64,000 bases of DNA from Paractinoplanes aksuensis (GTDB lineage Bacteria; Actinomycetota; Actinomycetes; Mycobacteriales; Micromonosporaceae): the NCBI RefSeq assembly GCF_024137025.1, contig NZ_JAMYJR010000041.1:1-64000 (forward strand). Direction: 5' to 3'. The notes beneath the pieces are model-generated. The model worked only from the letters and a program-made list of their open reading frames with translations. It was not told the DNA's origin and did no database searches. A program made the translations under genes and the position numbers. Position 1 is the stretch's first letter. Each line of letters opens with the position of its first letter. Shown piece after piece: positions 17,666 to 26,140 of this stretch.

Positions 17666-18256
17666 CTACGGTTCTGCCCGTTGGTAGCGAGCGATGAGGA
17701 CGCCCTTGGTCGTAGGGACGCTGCTGATCAGTTCGAACTCACTCAGCGGCCCCGGCTGCTCGAACAACCGAGTGCCCGCGCCCAGGGTGAGTGGGTGGAT
17801 GAGCAGCGTGTAGTCGTCGATCAGGCCGGCCCCGTGCAAGCTCCTGACCAGGGCTGCGCTGCCGTTGACGGCCAGGTCGGGGCCCTCGGTGCGCTTGAGC
17901 GCAGCCACGGTCTCGACGGCGTCCCCGCGCAACACGATCGAGTTCTCCCAGCCGTCGGCGTCGTTCAGGGTGGTGGAGACCACGTACTTGGTGGCCTTGT
18001 TCATCAGCGCCGAGAACGGGTTGCCGTCGATGGCGCGCCCCCACACGTTCGCGAAGTCCTGCCAGGTCCGCCGGCCGAACAGCAGGTCACCGGCCTGCGC
18101 CATGCCCTGACCGAGCTCACGCCCCATGACCTCGTCGTTGTAGCGCGGCCCCCAGCCACCGTGCGGGAACCCGCCGCGCGTGTCCTCGTCGGGGCGGCCC
18201 AGCCCCTGAACCACCCCGTCCAGAGTCATGAACATCGTCGCGCTGATCGTCCGCAT
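17666..18256 (-). CDS. dihydrofolate reductase family protein (RibD C-terminal-like)
   Basis: A 196-aa NADPH-dependent reductase of the DHFR/RibD-C fold; members of this family are seldom true folate enzymes. Visible are SATMFMTLDGVVQ at the N terminus, LLFGRRTWQDFA near residue 60, the nucleotide-binding LAVNGSAALVRSLHGAGLID near residue 125, and PLTLGAGTRLF. The ATG at 18256 is fixed by a strong AGGAGG 5 nt upstream. A second, distinct member of the family is encoded at 27888-28472. It appears monocistronic; substrate unknown. Confidence 0.85.
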   Translation of the reverse strand: MRTISATMFMTLDGVVQGLGRPDEDTRGGFPHGGWGPRYNDEVMGRELGQGMAQAGDLLFGRRTWQDFANVWGRAIDGNPFSALMNKATKYVVSTTLNDADGWENSIVLRGDAVETVAALKRTEGPDLAVNGSAALVRSLHGAGLIDDYTLLIHPLTLGAGTRLFEQPGPLSEFELISSVPTTKGVLIARYQRAEP

Positions 18257-18512
18257 ACTGCCTCCTCGTTTCCTTCTACACGAACGACAAGCCGGCATTT
18301 CGACACGACGCAAGCGCAGGCTGTCGTAGCGGGGTGGTGGGTTACCGACCGCCGCTCACGCCGAGGGTCGCTTCGCTCCACCTGCGTGAGTGGTTGCGCC
18401 CGAACCCCAACCCCAAGCCGCCCGAACTCGGTCCCGACTCGAACTGGGTCCCGCGCCGAACTGGGTGCCGCGCCGTCCCCACCCGTCGACGAGATGCCGC
18501 TAGTCTCGCCTC

Positions 18513-19769
18513 GTGTGGTCGGCGGATTTCCGGTGGTTCTTCGGGGCTACCGTGGCCGGGCAGCTGGCGGACCGGTTTGTTTTTCTGGCGCTGCCGCTGG
18601 TCGCGATCGTGTGGCTCGACGCCGACGAGTTCGCCGTGGGCGTGCTGACCGCGATGACCACGGCCGGGTCGCTGCTGATCGGGCTGCCGGCCGGGGCCTG
18701 GCTCGACCGCCGGCGGAAGCGCCCGGTGATGATCGCGGCCGACCTGATCCGGGCCGCCCTGCTGCTGCTCGTCCCGCTCGCGTGGTGGGCGGGCGGACTG
18801 TCGATCTGGCTGCTCTACGCGGTCGCCCTGGGCCACGGGTTGCTGACCGTGCTGTTCGACGTCGGGTACGCCAGCTACCTGCCGGTGCTGGTCGGCCGGG
18901 AGCACCTGGTCGAGGGCAACGCCAAGATCGCCGCAGCCCGGTCGGCGGTCAGCATCAGCGGACCCGGACTGGCCGGGCCGCTCGTCGGTGTGCTGGGCGC
19001 GCCACTGACGGTCGTCGCGAGTTCGGCCGGGATGCTGCTGTCGGCCTCGGGCTTGGTGCGGATCCGCCGCCCCGAGCCACAACCGACTGCCGAAACATCG
19101 CATCACCTGCTGCGCGAGGTGGGTGAAGGGCTGCGCTTCGTGCTCGGCCACCCGCTGTTACGCCCGATGCTGCTGACGGAGGGCCTGTTCAGCCTGTTCC
19201 TCGTGACGTACCAGACCATGCTGTTGGTGTTCCTGGCCCGCGCGGCCGACCTCGGCGCAACCGGCATCGGCGTGGTGCTTTCGCTGATGGCGTGCGGGGG
19301 ACTGGTGGGTGCGCTGATCGCGCGGCGGGTGGCCGGCTGGATCGGCCCCGGCCCCGCGGTGTGGCTGCCGCCGCTGGTCACCGCGCCGGCGGCCGCGCTC
19401 ATGCCGGCGGTCGCGATTGATGAGCGATGGTTGGTCCCCGGGGTGGCCGGCCTGATGCTGATGTCACTGGGCGGAGTGGTCCGGCTGGTGGCCCAGGCCG
19501 GGCTGCAACAGTCGGTCACACCGGACGGCTTGCTGGGCCGGATGAACGCGACCGTCCGTTTTGTCCAGTGGGGAACCATGCCGCTGGCCGGCCTGCTCGG
19601 CGGGGCGCTGGGCACGACCTGGGGCGCACCCGCAGTCCTGGTGCTCGGCGCGTGCGGAATGACTGTCGCGAGCTTGCCCGCCCTGTTCTCCCCACTACGC
19701 GTAACCCGAACAATGCCGGCCGCGACCAGCCCTTCCACAGATCCCACCGCCGCGGCGGATCGCACCTGA
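18513..19769 (+). CDS. MFS exporter (EntS-like)
   Basis: A 418-aa major-facilitator protein with about twelve helices. The MFS loop 2-3 motif appears as GAWLDRRRKRPVMI near residues 66-79, and later segments (RSAVSISGPGLAGPLVG, LQQSVTPDGLLGRMNATVRF) match the EntS-like exporter branch that exports siderophores or drugs. The GTG start at 18513 lies 6 nt after a TAGTCT hexamer, indicating leaderless expression. Upstream at 18382 is one copy of a motif also found at 86 and 37238. The substrate cannot be inferred; no siderophore genes are nearby. Confidence 0.85.
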   Translation: MWSADFRWFFGATVAGQLADRFVFLALPLVAIVWLDADEFAVGVLTAMTTAGSLLIGLPAGAWLDRRRKRPVMIAADLIRAALLLLVPLAWWAGGLSIWLLYAVALGHGLLTVLFDVGYASYLPVLVGREHLVEGNAKIAAARSAVSISGPGLAGPLVGVLGAPLTVVASSAGMLLSASGLVRIRRPEPQPTAETSHHLLREVGEGLRFVLGHPLLRPMLLTEGLFSLFLVTYQTMLLVFLARAADLGATGIGVVLSLMACGGLVGALIARRVAGWIGPGPAVWLPPLVTAPAAALMPAVAIDERWLVPGVAGLMLMSLGGVVRLVAQAGLQQSVTPDGLLGRMNATVRFVQWGTMPLAGLLGGALGTTWGAPAVLVLGACGMTVASLPALFSPLRVTRTMPAATSPSTDPTAAADRT

Positions 19770-19988
19770 CGCTCCTCGTCCGTCGTGGCCCGGGATTCAG
19801 CCGAGCGGTCAAGCGCGACCCTCAGCGCACCTTGTCAGCGGCAGGTAAGTGCGAAGTGCGCGATCGTGTATCGGTCAGCCATCTTGATCAGCCGGTGCTG
19901 GAGACCGGCCGGCCGATAACACTGGTGTTCACGTGGTCCTGTCCGCCGGTCGACCTGGAGCTGAGGTCGGTCCACACGCTGCCCGCTG

Positions 19989-20624
19989 ATGGCATACCGT
20001 TTCGCGGTGATCGATACCTTGACCGAGCTCTGGGACCCGCCGCCGTCTCGGCCCGGCCTCGCGCCCGCTTGGATCGGCGCGTCCATCTCATCCGTGATGA
20101 TCCTCGCGCTCGTTGCCGCGGGCGGGGTGGTCGTCCACGCATCGAACGACGAACGCTACCGCGAGACCCGCGATGTCTGTTCCCGCCTCGACATCTCGGC
20201 GGTCGCCAGTCGCCTCGGCGATCCCGCGCTGCGACCGCGACCGTCGGCGAACGCCGGCGCCTGCGCCTACGTCGTCGAGAACGAGGACGGCCTCTGGGCC
20301 AGCTATGGCAACGTGAAACTCGCGTACGGCGCGAACGCGGCCGCTGCGTGGATCGGGTGGCGATACAACAAAACCGAAGGGAGTCCGCGCGACGTCGCGA
20401 ATCTGGGACGAGCCGCGCGCCTCGACTCGCAGGCAAGGAACGTCGACGGCACGGCGGTCTGCTCCGTTTACCTGGACGTGCTCGACTCGAACCTGAGGTT
20501 CACCGCCAGCCTCGGCACCGACGCCGACATACCGTCGCGTCCCTGCGACGACTTGGAAGCGCTCGGCAACGCCATGATCGAAAGCACCCGGACGTCCCTG
20601 ACCCGCCTCGCCGAGAGTCCATGA
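19989..20624 (+). CDS. membrane-anchored protein of unknown function
   Basis: A 211-aa protein with one helix (ISSVMILALVAAGGVVVH, residues about 33-50) and an extracytoplasmic domain with four cysteines: C64 (DVCSRLD), C92 (GACAYVVEN), C157 (AVCSVYLDV) and C186 (RPCDDL). The pattern C-x-x-LD...LG-x-P...GACAY resembles small actinobacterial surface or lipoprotein domains of the DUF3558 type, but I would not assign it. Directly after its stop lie the remains of a lipoprotein gene, suggesting that a tandem pair has partly decayed. Confidence 0.6.
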   Translation: MAYRFAVIDTLTELWDPPPSRPGLAPAWIGASISSVMILALVAAGGVVVHASNDERYRETRDVCSRLDISAVASRLGDPALRPRPSANAGACAYVVENEDGLWASYGNVKLAYGANAAAAWIGWRYNKTEGSPRDVANLGRAARLDSQARNVDGTAVCSVYLDVLDSNLRFTASLGTDADIPSRPCDDLEALGNAMIESTRTSLTRLAESP

Positions 20625-20645
20625 TCGCGAGCCACGGCTGACGGG

Positions 20646-20770
20646 GTTACGGCTCGGCCTGCCGCTGTCCTGGTGGTCCTGGCCATCGCGCCCGGGTGCC
20701 GCGCCGCGTCCACCGTCGACGAGACGGCGCGGCCGCTGACCGACGAGCAGGCAGGCGGACGTTCGCCACG
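20646..20770 (+). pseudogene. 5' remnant of a lipoprotein gene
   Basis: In the same frame as the preceding gene, after its stop, the sequence reads as a lipoprotein signal (AAVLVVLAIAPGCRAAS with a plausible lipobox PGC) followed by VDETARPLTDEQAGG. The LT-D-E-Q-A phrase is typical of the start of a known actinobacterial lipoprotein family that continues LA-x-x-RFRNY. Here the frame dissolves after about 40 codons, and no start codon precedes it in frame. This looks like the beginning of a gene lost by deletion just upstream of 20855. Confidence 0.45.
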
Positions 20771-20854
20771 AGGACGGACGACGGGCCGAAAGACAAGATC
20801 ATCTTCTACGGCGGGGCCGACGCGCCGACAGCGTTCCTGGGAGGAAATACATTT

Positions 20855-21259
20855 ATGAGCAGATTTGCCGAAGTGGTGCTCCTTGCTGCGGAAGCCAACA
20901 CCGTCATGTCTCCTTTGACTCAGGAGAACGACGGCACGCGGCCTTGGAACAACATCTTCGTGCCGATCGAGAGCCAGTGGCCGGGTTCTTTCGGCCTCGG
21001 CTGGGCGGCCGAGTTCACTCATCGGCGTCACTGGGACGGCCTGCTGGAGTACCTGGAATCCATGGCTTGGCCACGGCCGGAGACAGTGCAGGTCTTGATT
21101 CATGACGAGGGGGACGACTGCTTCGGTCTCTGGATGATGTTCGACGGCAAGCTTGTTGAGGTATCGCTGCCGCGAACAGAGCGAGAGAGCTATTCGAGTT
21201 CGACGTCCAGCGAAGTGAGCAATCTCTATCGAACTGACGGATCCACACCGCCTGACTGA
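20855..21259 (+). CDS. hypothetical protein
   Basis: A 134-aa protein beginning MSRFAEVVLLAAEANTVMSP. It is acidic and aromatic-rich (RPWNNIFVPIESQWPGSFGLGW, ECFGLW-like DDCFGLWMMFDGK), with no transmembrane segment or signal. No family is recognised. GGAGGAA 9 nt upstream supports this ATG. Codon use is less G/C-biased than in neighbouring genes (for example ATTTATGAGC at its start), so it may have been acquired recently. Such small, tryptophan-rich proteins are often immunity-like or phage-derived, but there is no direct evidence here. Confidence 0.6.
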   Translation: MSRFAEVVLLAAEANTVMSPLTQENDGTRPWNNIFVPIESQWPGSFGLGWAAEFTHRRHWDGLLEYLESMAWPRPETVQVLIHDEGDDCFGLWMMFDGKLVEVSLPRTERESYSSSTSSEVSNLYRTDGSTPPD

Positions 21260-21410
21260 CGTCGGCCGTACTCATCTCGGGATCCGTGCCCGGTGCGAGG
21301 TGTGCGGTTGCAGGCCCGGCGCGGCGCGGGCCGGGGCAACGTCGAGGGTGCATGTCGGAGTCGGCCGCCGAGTGCTGGCCCGCGGGTCGGCACTCGGCCG
21401 GCGGTCGGGG

Positions 21411-21899
21411 TTATGCGTGTGTGCGGTTCGGGTCCCAGGGCTGGCGGGGGGCAGGGTAGGGGTACGGCGGGATCGGCGGGGGCGGCTTGGCCAGGAAGTA
21501 GGCGCGGGCCGAGCGCGGGATGGTCAGGGTGAGCAGTGCGGCCAGGGCGGAGGTCACCACGGCGGCGCCCGCGAACGGGAAGGCGCCGCCGCCTGCGGTG
21601 ATCAAGGTGAGCAGGCCGCCGAACAGGATCGTGAACGGCAGCATGACCAGGCTGACGATCCAGGCCCAGGTTCGGCCCCGGCGGACCTGGTAGGCCAGCA
21701 CCAGCAGGAACAACGCGAAGATCAGCACGATCGAGTTCAGCACCAGGAAGACGCCGCGGGCGCCCGCGCTCCAGTGGTCCTGCGACAGGTTCAGGATCAC
21801 GCCGTAGGCCACCCGGCCCGCGCTGACCAGACCGACCAGCCCGACCAGGCTCGCGCCGGCCTCGACCGTGGTGGGGCGCGGTCTTTGCTCGTACGTCAT
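21411..21899 (-). CDS. four-helix membrane protein of unknown function
   Basis: A 162-aa protein with four predicted membrane helices (VEAGASLVGLVGLVSAGRVAYG; GVFLVLNSIVLIFALFLLVLAY; TWAWIVSLVMLPFTILFGGLLTLI; FAGAAVVTSALAALLTLTI) and a proline-rich cytoplasmic tail PPPPIPPYPYPAP. No characterised family. The upstream gene at 22049-22395 (same strand, frame-disrupted) is also a small four-helix membrane protein, possibly a relative. Confidence 0.65.
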   Translation of the reverse strand: MTYEQRPRPTTVEAGASLVGLVGLVSAGRVAYGVILNLSQDHWSAGARGVFLVLNSIVLIFALFLLVLAYQVRRGRTWAWIVSLVMLPFTILFGGLLTLITAGGGAFPFAGAAVVTSALAALLTLTIPRSARAYFLAKPPPPIPPYPYPAPRQPWDPNRTHA

Positions 21900-22048
21900 T
21901 TTTTCTGATTCCCCCGTGGCATTGAGCTTGATCTTTCACTCATCGTAGGGCGGCCACGGAACGAACATGTGCCCCCTCCACCCGGATGCTCTCGGGCGGC
22001 CCGGTGAGGCCCGGAGCATCCGGCCGCAGTTCGGTCAGGGCGTGCGCG

Positions 22049-22395
22049 CTAGGCCGGTGCGGGTTGGCGGGTGCGCAGGGTGGGCAGCACCAGGGCGGTG
22101 GCGGCTGCGGTGATGACGATGGCCACCGTGACGCCGATGTGGACCCAGGTGGGGCGCGGTCGTCGAAGAATGCGCCGATCCCCAGCAGCGCCGACAGGGC
22201 GCGCGAGCCGACCACGACGTACGCCGCCCGGCGGTTCCCGCGCCGGGCCGGGACGGCGGCGGCCAGTGTGATCAGGCCCAGGGCGACGCCGGCGATGATG
22301 ACGCCGAGCGGCGGGGCGACGTCGCCGGCCGGCACTGCGCCGGCGACGTCCAGGATGGCGAGCAGGATGAACAGAACCATTCCGGTGCGGTACAA
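22049..22395 (-). pseudogene. small membrane protein gene with a frame disruption
   Basis: The first ~80 codons encode MYRTGMVLFILLAILDVAGA, a second helix GVIIAGVALGLITLAAAVPA and a basic loop ending GIGAFFDDRA. The natural continuation PTWVHIGVTVAIVITAAATALVLPTLRTRQ is in the next frame. One extra C in the G/C run at 22151-22154 would join the two into a single ~115-aa four-helix protein. This is either a recent single-base loss or a homopolymer sequencing error. Function unknown. Confidence 0.6.
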
Positions 22396-22446
22396 CGGAA
22401 CCTCCCGATGACGGTGTGAACATCGGGAAGGGAGCGTGACCGTCAG

Positions 22447-22914
22447 TCAGATACGGCCGGGGCGGTCGGAGACGGGCCACACGTACGGCAGGTCGTCGGG
22501 CACCTCGGGGCCGAAGAACGGGCGGTAGAGCTCGGGGTCTTTCCGTAGCAGGGCCGACTGGTGGCTGCGGTGCACGGCCTCGTCGCCCAGCCACGGCGGC
22601 AGTTCGCCCGAAAGTTCCAGTTCTTCCCGCGTACGAACCTCAGGCCCGCCACCCCAGTCCGTGATCAACGTCGCCGCCGTGGTGTCGGCCCGCCCCGATT
22701 CGGTCCAGACGGCGACCATGTCGAGGCCGTAGCGCACCAGGCCCTCCTCGTAGCCGTGCCACATCTTGACGGCCGGGTGGTGCCGCCATCCGTACCCGGG
22801 CGTGACCAGGCCGCGCAGCACCTGGACCGTCTCGACCCGCTGCTTGCCGAGCCGCTTCTGGTCGAGCACCTGGGCCGAGGCCAGGAAGCCGGCGTACGGG
22901 AGAAAGGTCTGCAC
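22447..22914 (-). CDS. MSMEG_6728-type / pyrimidine-dimer glycosylase-like protein
   Basis: A 155-aa cytoplasmic protein with the distinctive start MQTFLPYAGFLASAQVLDQK, then RLGKQRVETVQVLRGLV, GWRHHPAVKMWHGYEEGL and a tail HQSALLRKDPELYRPFFGPE. This matches the actinobacterial MSMEG_6728 family, which I recall as distantly similar to T4-type pyrimidine-dimer DNA glycosylases; no activity has been shown for this protein. Its start is 24 bp from the divergent P-loop kinase-like gene, so they share a promoter region. Confidence 0.75.
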   Translation of the reverse strand: MQTFLPYAGFLASAQVLDQKRLGKQRVETVQVLRGLVTPGYGWRHHPAVKMWHGYEEGLVRYGLDMVAVWTESGRADTTAATLITDWGGGPEVRTREELELSGELPPWLGDEAVHRSHQSALLRKDPELYRPFFGPEVPDDLPYVWPVSDRPGRI

Positions 22915-22937
22915 GCCCCGACGTTACTGTCTCGGAC

Positions 22938-23456
22938 GTGACCACTGCCCTGCTCGTCACCGGAACGGTCGGCTCCGGCAAGACGTCGGCCGCCGAGGCC
23001 GCCGGTGATCTGCTGACCGCGCGCGAGATCCCGAACGCGGTGATCGACGTCGACTGGCTGCGACGATGCTGGCCGTCACCGCCCGGTGACCGGTTCAACG
23101 GCGCCCTCACGCTGCGCAATCTGCGCGCGGTCACCCGGAACTTCGTGGACGCCGGCGCCGAACGGATCGTGCTGGCCGGCGTGATCGAGAGCAAGGCCGA
23201 GAGGCAGGCGTACGAGGAAGCTCTGGGCCTGCCCCTGGCGGTCTGCCGGCTGCGGGTCGCACTTCCGGTCGTACGCACCCGGCTGCACCGCCGTCATGAG
23301 GGCGACCCATCAGGGTTGGCCTGGCATCTGGACCGCTCCGGCGAGCTCGAGCGCATCCTGGCCGCGGCCGCGGTCGAGGACCGGCTCGTGGACGTGACCG
23401 ACGAGACGATTCCGCAGGTGGCGCAGCTGGTTCTGCGTGGTTGGATGGGGTCGTGA
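22938..23456 (+). CDS. P-loop kinase-like ATPase
   Basis: A 172-aa P-loop protein with Walker A GTVGSGKTSAA at residues 9-19 and a kinase-like core: DVDWLRRCWPSP, an Arg-rich lid region (VVRTRLHRRHEG) and the ERIVLAGVIES strand. It resembles small nucleotide or sugar kinases (adenylylsulphate/gluconate-kinase-like), but the substrate is unknown. The GTG start lies 6 nt after a TACTGT hexamer (leaderless). Its stop overlaps the next GTG start. Confidence 0.75.
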   Translation: MTTALLVTGTVGSGKTSAAEAAGDLLTAREIPNAVIDVDWLRRCWPSPPGDRFNGALTLRNLRAVTRNFVDAGAERIVLAGVIESKAERQAYEEALGLPLAVCRLRVALPVVRTRLHRRHEGDPSGLAWHLDRSGELERILAAAAVEDRLVDVTDETIPQVAQLVLRGWMGS

Positions 23457-23755
23457 CGATGGTGGTGACCGACGCGCCCGACAAGAACCGGTTCGAGGCG
23501 CGCGACGACGACGGAACCCTGGCCGGGGTGATCACGTATCAGGTGACCGGGAACGTCGTCGCCTACACGCACACCAAGGTCGAAGAGGCGTACGAGGGCC
23601 ACGGCGTGGGCGGCCTGCTGGCCCGCACGGCCATGGAGGACGCGCAGGCCAAGCACCGCCTGGTCGTGCCCATCTGCCCGTTCCTGGCGTCGTGGCTCGA
23701 CGAGCACCAGGAGTACGAGAAGATGGTCGCCCGATCCCACCGGCGCGTGAAGTAG
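23453..23755 (+). CDS. YjdJ-like GNAT N-acetyltransferase
   Basis: A 100-aa compact GNAT domain of the YjdJ/GCN5-related type. It starts with FEARDDDGTLAGVITYQVTG, then VVAYTHTKVEEAYEGHGVGGLLAR (acetyl-CoA loop) and LVVPICPFLASWLDEHQEY, the family's characteristic C-terminal segment. The GTG at 23453 overlaps the kinase stop (GTGA), with an ATG two codons later as an alternative. It is probably co-translated with the upstream P-loop protein. Acceptor unknown. Confidence 0.8.
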   Translation: MTMVVTDAPDKNRFEARDDDGTLAGVITYQVTGNVVAYTHTKVEEAYEGHGVGGLLARTAMEDAQAKHRLVVPICPFLASWLDEHQEYEKMVARSHRRVK

Positions 23756-23759
23756 CCGG

Positions 23760-24462
23760 TCACGAGAACGGCGTCACCGGCCGGGCCTGGGGCTCGCCGT
23801 CGAGGACGATGTCGACCCGCTCGTTGTAGAAGCAGACCAGGTCGCGGATTTTCGCCGATCGGGTCGGGGTAGCTCCACGCCGCGTCGGCCAGCCCCGGGT
23901 GCGACCAGTAACGGGCCACTCCCTTGTACGGGCATCGCGACACGGTCTCGCTGGCGGTGAGTAGTTCTGTGCGCACGTCGGCGAACGGAAGGTAGTAGCG
24001 CGTCGGCAGGTGGGTCTCGAACAGCAGCACCGGGCGGACGCTGTCGGCCACCTCGACCCCGTCGATCAGCACCTGGACGCGGCGGGAGCTGTGCAGCGTG
24101 TCGACGCGGTGGCGCGGCGACCGTGCGTGGACGAAGACCTGCTCGTCCTCCTCGTACCAGTCGAGGGTCTCCCACGAGAACGTGACGTGACCCTTGAGCT
24201 GCTCGAACCGGTCGTCCGACCAGGCTCCGCCGTCGGCCCGGCGACCGCCGGCGACAACCGGCCACCGGCCGTCGGCGCGGCCGGCCAGCACGTCGGGCCG
24301 CACATCGTCGTACGGGAGGAAGTAGGTCGGGAAGCCGTGCTCGCTGATCTCGTCGAGAAGCAGGGCGCGCCTGCTGTCGGCGACGACGGTGGGTCCCAGA
24401 CGCACCCGGATGCGGCGCGGGGTGGGCTCGATGACCGTCTCGGGTGGTTGAAAGACAAACAT
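23760..24462 (-). pseudogene. DUF427 protein with a frameshift near the 3' end
   Basis: The frame from the ATG at 24462 encodes two DUF427 repeats with YFLPYDDVRPDVL, GRWPVVAGG, TFSWETLDWYEEDE, VADSVRPVLLFETHLPTRYY and CPYKGVARYWS, reaching AWSYPDPIGE. The expected ending IRDLVCFYNERVDIVLDGE...PVTPFS is present but in another frame. The switch is in the T/A run at 23849-23852. Removing one base, or restoring eight lost bases, rejoins the frames to a stop at 23760. Either a sequencing error or a fresh pseudogene is possible. The start is uncertain, because GGAGG sits only 2 nt before this ATG. Confidence 0.75.
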
Positions 24463-24485
24463 TCCTCCGGCATACACCCGCGTGG

Positions 24486-25181
24486 CTACTTGCGCAGCGG
24501 TGGGATGAGCGCCGCGATGGCGGCCTGGCCGGCGGCGTTGGGGTGGTCGCCGTCCGGGGCCAGCAGACCGGTGGGGTCGCGGCCGCCGTCGTCGCCGTGG
24601 AAGGCGGGCTCCGTCGGCACGAAGGTGGCCCCGGTGCGTTCGGCGGCCGTCCGCAAGGCCTGGTTGACCAGCGCGGTGGCGTGGCCGGCGTCGCGTACTC
24701 CGTCGGCGCCGTAGGCCTCGGCGGCCACCTGGCCGTCCTGCACGACGTTCCAGTAGCCGAGCACGACCACGGGAATCCGGTGACCGCGCCGGATCGTGGT
24801 CACTGTGGCCGCCACGTCGGCCTCGACCCCGTCGGCCACCGTGGCATAGCGCGCGGGCTGCCCGAACACGCCGGCCATGTCGTTCGCGCCGATCATGATG
24901 ACGACCTCGGCCGCCGAGGACAGCTCGTCGCGCATCCCGTTCAGCCCGGCCCGCACGTCGGCGGCCGTGGCCCCGTCCTGGGCCAGGTCGACGTCGGTGG
25001 CGTGCTGGGCGCGGGCGTACAGCGCGGGGAACGGGTCGCATCCGCAGGCCGCACCGGCCGCCACCGAATCGCCCAGAGTGACCACCGACCGCGGTTCGGC
25101 CGGCGCCGGCGAGGTCGCACAGGCACTCGACACCAGCACCGCTGCCACGGCCAGCAGCCGCAGGACCGCAGATGTGGTCAT
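24486..25181 (-). CDS. SGNH/GDSL-family lipoprotein hydrolase
   Basis: A 231-aa secreted lipoprotein: signal peptide VLRLLAVAAVLVSSAC with lipobox SSAC (Cys about 21). The esterase domain has all GDSL blocks: TLGDSVAAG (nucleophile Ser), the Gly of the GLNGMRDEL region, GANDM (Asn), and DGDHPN near the C terminus with the Asp-x-x-His pair. A short Cys pair GAACGCDPF follows block I. It is translationally coupled (ATGA) to the upstream esterase gene and is the third gene of an operon of extracytoplasmic hydrolase-like proteins. Likely substrate is an ester on lipid or polysaccharide. Confidence 0.85.
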   Translation of the reverse strand: MTTSAVLRLLAVAAVLVSSACATSPAPAEPRSVVTLGDSVAAGAACGCDPFPALYARAQHATDVDLAQDGATAADVRAGLNGMRDELSSAAEVVIMIGANDMAGVFGQPARYATVADGVEADVAATVTTIRRGHRIPVVVLGYWNVVQDGQVAAEAYGADGVRDAGHATALVNQALRTAAERTGATFVPTEPAFHGDDGGRDPTGLLAPDGDHPNAAGQAAIAALIPPLRK

Positions 25182-26140
25182 GCCCGGGGCCGGGCCAGGT
25201 GGGCGGACAGCCAGTCGAAGGCGGGCGGTTCCATCTCGCGCCAGACGGCGCTGCTGTGACCGCCGTGAGCCAGCACGGCTGTGGTCAGGGCCAGGGGATG
25301 GTGGATCTCGGCGGCCAGCCGCCGGGAGTCCTGGGCCGACTCCCGGTCGTCGCCGGCCCAGCCCAGCCACAGGGCGATCGGTGGCTGCGGCAGGTGGCGC
25401 AGGCGCCACGCCGGGTTGTTGGTCGTGTTCTGGGAACCGTCGCCGACGTCGATGCCGGGCTCGGCGTAACCCGAGAGACTGGCGGCCGCGGCGTACTGGC
25501 CGGGGTGCCGCAGCGCCAGGTCGGTCGCGCAGAAGGCGCCCGCCGAATACCCGGTGAGGCCCCAGGCCGCCTGGTCCGTGCGGACACGGTAGTGGGCGCG
25601 GACGTAGGCGGGCACGTCGACGGTCAGGAAGGTCTCGGCCTGCGGGCCGCCGCGCAGGTTGGTGCATTCGGTGTCGAGCAGGCGCTCGGGGGTCTGATAG
25701 GGGAACAGCACGACGGTCGGCGCCATCCGCCCGGCGGCGATCTCTCGGTCCAGCGTGGACTGGACGTTCAGCCTGCGCAGCCAGGTCACGGGCGTTCCGG
25801 GGTAGCCGTGCAATGCCTCGATCACCGGGAACCGGCCGGCGCCGCCGCGGTAGGCGGCCGGCAGGTAGACGTACATCGGCAGGGTGAGCCGGCTGGCCGG
25901 CCCGGGAACGGTGACGGTGAGCATGCGGCTGCCGCTGTCGTCGGCCACCGTGGCGGCCGCGACCGTCTGCGTCGGGTAGGCCTCGGTCAGCCGGTTGACC
26001 TGCACGGCCACGGCCGCGGTCACGCTGAGCACCGAGAGCACGACGAGGGCCGAGCGCCCGATCACCCGCGTACGGTTCCACACCGTCGCGAGCAGCACGG
26101 CCGTGATCAGCACCGCGGCCGTCGTCAGGGCCGTGCTCAT
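25178..26140 (-). CDS. membrane-anchored esterase (esterase D / antigen-85-like)
   Basis: A 320-aa protein with two N-terminal helices (about residues 5-20 and 30-48) and an extracytoplasmic alpha/beta-hydrolase domain. The nucleophile elbow is LTGYSAGAFCA (Ser near residue 197), the family entry segment LPMYVYLPAAYRGGAGRFPV precedes EALHGYPGT, and the catalytic His is in AHGGHSSAVW near residue 292. This layout fits the esterase family that includes mycolyltransferases and actinobacterial esterases. It is coupled by ATGA overlaps to both neighbours. The acceptor is unknown. Confidence 0.85.
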   Translation of the reverse strand: MSTALTTAAVLITAVLLATVWNRTRVIGRSALVVLSVLSVTAAVAVQVNRLTEAYPTQTVAAATVADDSGSRMLTVTVPGPASRLTLPMYVYLPAAYRGGAGRFPVIEALHGYPGTPVTWLRRLNVQSTLDREIAAGRMAPTVVLFPYQTPERLLDTECTNLRGGPQAETFLTVDVPAYVRAHYRVRTDQAAWGLTGYSAGAFCATDLALRHPGQYAAAASLSGYAEPGIDVGDGSQNTTNNPAWRLRHLPQPPIALWLGWAGDDRESAQDSRRLAAEIHHPLALTTAVLAHGGHSSAVWREMEPPAFDWLSAHLARPRA

